Part shown: positions 61,242 to 64,000 of the stretch, piece by piece
Numbering within the stretch: the stretch's first letter is position 1
Layout: every line of letters starts with the position of its first letter
Assembly: GCF_902830275.1 (NCBI RefSeq)
Contig: NZ_CADESW010000023.1
Location: 1 to 64,000 of the forward strand
DNA length: 64,000 bases
From: Burkholderia stagnalis
GTDB lineage: Bacteria > Pseudomonadota > Gammaproteobacteria > Burkholderiales > Burkholderiaceae
Direction of reading: 5' to 3'
Program-made: the position numbers and the translations under genes
The notes under the pieces: model-generated
Told to the model about the DNA's origin: nothing
The model's input: the letters and a program-made list of their open reading frames with translations, nothing else
Database searches by the model: none

Positions 61242-61259
61242 AATACCACTTGAATACCA
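61242..61259. promoter_or_regulatory. Tandem TGGTATT repeats, possible amino-sugar regulator site
   Basis: On the minus strand TGGTATT-CAAG-TGGTATT forms two identical heptamers with an 11-bp period, one helical turn. The arrangement resembles, as I recall it, the tandem-site motif proposed for the GntR-type regulator NagQ of N-acetylglucosamine genes. The gene downstream is a hexosaminidase, which fits. Confidence 0.55.
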
Positions 61260-61325
61260 TTCAAAGGTTTCATATGATCTTTCTCGCGGCCGCGCACAGG
61301 CCGCGCCCACTTGGGTGGAGGAGAC

Positions 61326-61418
61326 ATGAAAGATCCCCGCTTGGCCCGCTCCGGCGCCTCGCCGAGCTATCGACGTCCATGGGCTGACGGCGCGCCGCTC
61401 GCCGCGCGCGGTTCATGA
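61326..61418 (+). other. Short ORF with a strong ribosome binding site, unknown
   Basis: A 30-codon ORF (MKDPRLARSGASPSYRRPWA...) follows GGAGGAG almost directly and stops 215 nt before the hexosaminidase start. It could be a leader, a decayed gene start, or chance. No homology is evident. Confidence 0.3.
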
Positions 61419-61632
61419 AGCCGTGCGCACATGGCCGCCGGGCCGACCGGCACGCCTGTCCCGAACCCGATCCGTAGCGCCGGCCCCGCGCACGGCATCC
61501 GCACTTCCCGCTTCCCCCCGCCCGCGCGCGGCCAGCCTTCCCCAGCAGCTTCCTTGAAAGACCCGATCGCAGCGACGTCATCCCCCGGCGACGCACTGCC
61601 GAGCCTCGCCGAAATTTTTCCAAGGAATTCCC

Positions 61633-64000
61633 ATGAATCGAATCCTGCCTTCCCTGTGCGCCGGCCTGCTGCTGGCGGCCACGCTGCCGCCGGGCGTGGC
61701 GCGCGCGCAGTCGCCCGCGGCGCCCGGCGCCGTGGCCGCGGCATCCGCGAACGCCGCCCGGCCCGCGCAGACGCCCGCCGCGCTCGCGGCGCTGCTGTCG
61801 AACGGCCTCGCGCTGCGGGTCGCCGTCGACAACAATCACGCGGCGTCGGCCGGCGTGCCGTGCGCGGATCTCGGCGCCGACTGGGCCAGTTGCGCGACGG
61901 GCCGCCTGATCCTGCAGAACCGCGGCCACCAGCCGATCGCCGACGGCGGCTGGAAGCTCTACCTGCACAGCATCCGCCGCCTGCTGCGGATCGATCGCCC
62001 GGGCTTCGCGCTGCGCCGCCTGACGGGCGACCTGTACGAGCTGACGCTGCAGCCGGGCACGCTCAGGCTCGCGCCGGGCGAGCGCCTCGAGCTGCCGTTC
62101 GTCGCCGAATACTGGCTGCGCCGCTACAGCGACGTGATTCCGCGCCCGTACGTGGTCGTCGACGGTGCGGCGCCCGCGGTGCTCCGCTACAACGACACCG
62201 ACGACGAGCTGCGCTACGTCGAATCGCTGCCCGCCGACGCGCAGAGCAATTCGCCCGGCAATGCGCCGCCGGTCGCCGCGCGGCCGGACGCCAGCCGCGC
62301 GCTGCCGAGCGTAAAGCGGCAGCGCGCGCTCGACGGCGCGCTCGAGCTGCGCGGCATCGACCTCGCGCTGCCGGAGCTGCCGGCCGCCCAGGTCGCGGCG
62401 CTGCGCGAGCGGGCGGGCACGCTCGGCCTCGACGGCGCGCGCGTGCCGGTGTGGGGCGTGGTCGCGCCGCGCCGGCTGCCGGCCGACATCGCGACACCGG
62501 GCGGCTACCGGCTCGCGATCGGGCCGCGCGGCGCATTCATCGAAGGCTACGACCGCGCGGGCCTCTACTACGGCGTGCAGACGCTCTTCTCGCTGGCGCC
62601 GGCCGGCGGCGGCCCGATCCCGGCGATGCTCGTCGAGGACGCGCCGCGCTTCGTCCACCGCGGCATGCACGTCGATCTCGCGCGCAACTTCAAGCACCCG
62701 GCGACGCTGCGCCGCCTGATCGACCAGATGAGCGCGTACAAGCTCAACCGGCTGCACCTGCACCTGTCCGACGACGAAGGCTGGCGCATCGAGATTCCGG
62801 GCCTGCCCGAGCTGACCGACGTCGGCGCGCGGCGCTGCCACGATCCGTCCGAGACGCGCTGCCTGCTGCCGCAGCTCGGCTCGGGGCCCGACGACCGTTC
62901 GGGCGGCGGCTACCTGACGCGCGACGACTACATGGCGCTGCTGCGCTACGCGGCCGACCGCTTCGTCGAGGTGATTCCCGAGATCGACATGCCCGCGCAC
63001 TCGCGCGCGGCCGTGGTGTCGATGGAGGCGCGCTATCGCCGCCTGCACGCGGCCGGCCGCGACCAGGAAGCGAACGCGTACCGGCTGCTCGATCCGCAGG
63101 ACACGTCGAACCTGCTGACGGTGCAGTTCTACGACCGGCGCAGCGACCTGAACCCGTGCGTGCCCGGCGCGCTCAACTTCGCGACGAAGGTGATCCGCGA
63201 GATCGCGTCGATGCATGCGGACGCGCGCGTGCCGCTGCGCACCTGGCACTACGGCGGCGACGAGGCGAAGAACATCCTGCTCGGCGCGGGCTTCCAGCCG
63301 CTGAACGGCGCCGATCCGGGCAAGGGCCGCATCGATCTGGCCGCGCAGGACAAGCCGTGGGCGCGCTCGCCCGCGTGCACGGCGCTGCTGCAGCGCGGCG
63401 AGGTCCGCTCGATCGACGAGCTGCCGACGCGCTTCGCGAAGCAGGTGAGCGCGGTGGTCGACGCGAACGGGATCGGCACGATGGCCGCATGGCAGGACGG
63501 CATCAAGCACGCGAACGGTCCGCAGGACTTCAGCACGCGCAACGTGATGGTGTCGCTGTGGGACACGATCTTCTGGGGCGCGTCGGACAGCGCGCGCGAC
63601 CTGAGCGCGAAGGGATACCGGACGGTGCTGGCGCTGCCCGACTACCTGTACTTCGACTTCCCGTACACGCGCAACCCGCGCGAGCGCGGCTACTACTGGG
63701 GCTCGCAGGCAACCGACGAGTACAAGGTGTTCTCGCTCGCGCCGGACAACCTGCCGCAGAACGCCGAGGTGATCGGCGACCGCGACGGCAATCCGTTCGA
63801 GGTGACGGGCACGGGTGCCGCACCGCGTCTCGAAGGGATCCAGGGGCAGGCGTGGGGCGAGGTGATGCGCAACGACCGGCTGCTCGAATACATGGCGTAT
63901 CCGCGGCTGCTCGCGCTCGCCGAGCGCGCGTGGCACAAGGCCGACTGGGAGCTGCCGTACGCGGCGGGCGTGCGCTACAAGCTCGGCGACACGCATCACG
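61633..64000 (+). CDS. Beta-N-acetylhexosaminidase, GH20 (3' end beyond window)
   Basis: The frame is open from ATG 61633 to the window edge, 789 complete codons. Residues 1-27 are a signal peptide (LLLAATLPPGVARA). An N-terminal chitobiase-type domain follows (GVPCADLGADWASCATGRLI), then a GH20b-like domain and the TIM barrel from about residue 340 (APRFVHRGMHVDLARNFKHP). The catalytic Asp-Glu pair lies in YGGDEAKN near residues 541-545. It cleaves GlcNAc from chitin oligomers or glycans. AAGGA precedes the ATG. The operator upstream suggests amino-sugar control. Confidence 0.94.
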   Translation, partial: MNRILPSLCAGLLLAATLPPGVARAQSPAAPGAVAAASANAARPAQTPAALAALLSNGLALRVAVDNNHAASAGVPCADLGADWASCATGRLILQNRGHQPIADGGWKLYLHSIRRLLRIDRPGFALRRLTGDLYELTLQPGTLRLAPGERLELPFVAEYWLRRYSDVIPRPYVVVDGAAPAVLRYNDTDDELRYVESLPADAQSNSPGNAPPVAARPDASRALPSVKRQRALDGALELRGIDLALPELPAAQVAALRERAGTLGLDGARVPVWGVVAPRRLPADIATPGGYRLAIGPRGAFIEGYDRAGLYYGVQTLFSLAPAGGGPIPAMLVEDAPRFVHRGMHVDLARNFKHPATLRRLIDQMSAYKLNRLHLHLSDDEGWRIEIPGLPELTDVGARRCHDPSETRCLLPQLGSGPDDRSGGGYLTRDDYMALLRYAADRFVEVIPEIDMPAHSRAAVVSMEARYRRLHAAGRDQEANAYRLLDPQDTSNLLTVQFYDRRSDLNPCVPGALNFATKVIREIASMHADARVPLRTWHYGGDEAKNILLGAGFQPLNGADPGKGRIDLAAQDKPWARSPACTALLQRGEVRSIDELPTRFAKQVSAVVDANGIGTMAAWQDGIKHANGPQDFSTRNVMVSLWDTIFWGASDSARDLSAKGYRTVLALPDYLYFDFPYTRNPRERGYYWGSQATDEYKVFSLAPDNLPQNAEVIGDRDGNPFEVTGTGAAPRLEGIQGQAWGEVMRNDRLLEYMAYPRLLALAERAWHKADWELPYAAGVRYKLGDTHH

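Larger units (their letters stand above)
61179..61632. other. Control region of the hexosaminidase gene
   Basis: About 450 nt between the cyd terminator and the GH20 gene. The left part (61205-61275) is A+T-rich and includes the tandem operator described separately. A short ORF follows. The remainder is G+C-rich with no conserved gene. Confidence 0.45.

Overview
The window looks like a stretch of the primary chromosome of a Burkholderia species, most likely of the Burkholderia cepacia complex. The evidence is the high G+C content with strong third-position bias, beta-proteobacterial gene orders (kdsD-kdsC-lptC-lptA-lptB-rpoN-hpf-ptsN-hprK-rapZ; lolB-ispE-tRNA-Gln-prs-rplY-pth), a PHB thiolase start beside a phasin, and rpoH with a GTG start. 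Taxonomy is inferred from gene content and protein resemblance only; no search was run.

Region 1 (1-2206): PHB metabolism (phaA start, phasin) and a lone ParA-type ATPase. Region 2 (2371-10761): an accessory cluster on the minus strand encoding a MACPF pore-forming protein, an unrecognised protein, a protein with an HEXXH motif and a small protein with a Cys/His pattern like CheD/CNF1/BLF1 deamidases. It is transcribed away from a 1080-residue HTH-ATPase-TPR regulator. This is the best candidate for an undescribed system, a possible multi-component toxin locus. Region 3 (about 10790-17800): a composite, decayed mobile region. It holds a group II intron 3' remnant, an IS256-type transposase with two in-frame amber codons and a lost 3' end, a five-gene two-component operon (response regulator, kinase, exported protein, lipoprotein, CPBP membrane protease), an intergenic repeat, and an ORF that appears to join an integrase N-terminus to a glycosyltransferase C-terminus.

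Region 4 (18067-29633): core housekeeping genes: ssb, an MFS transporter, uvrA, a PerM-type permease, purU, a Nudix protein, a LysE exporter, apt and a CPA2 antiporter. Region 5 (29763-39018): the Kdo and LPS-transport genes (kdsD, kdsC, lptC, lptA, lptB), then rpoN, hpf, ptsN, hprK, rapZ and a Lon-N-like protein. Region 6 (39040-53130): DNA repair (mutY, mutM), a TPR protein, lolB, ispE, tRNA-Gln, prs, rplY, pth, hisC, a ferredoxin, coaD, rsmD, ftsY, maiA and ybiB.

Region 7 (53235-64000) is rich in regulation. A 24-codon leader peptide with four CTA leucine codons sits before a long-form leuA. A PagL-like deacylase gene diverges from rpoH, which has an ECF-type promoter followed by a perfect CIRCE operator. 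A cydP-cydA-cydB-cydX operon lies behind a near-consensus FNR/ANR box. A GH20 beta-hexosaminidase with a tandem TGGTATT operator upstream runs off the window end. Strong hairpin-plus-T-run terminators separate many of the units.
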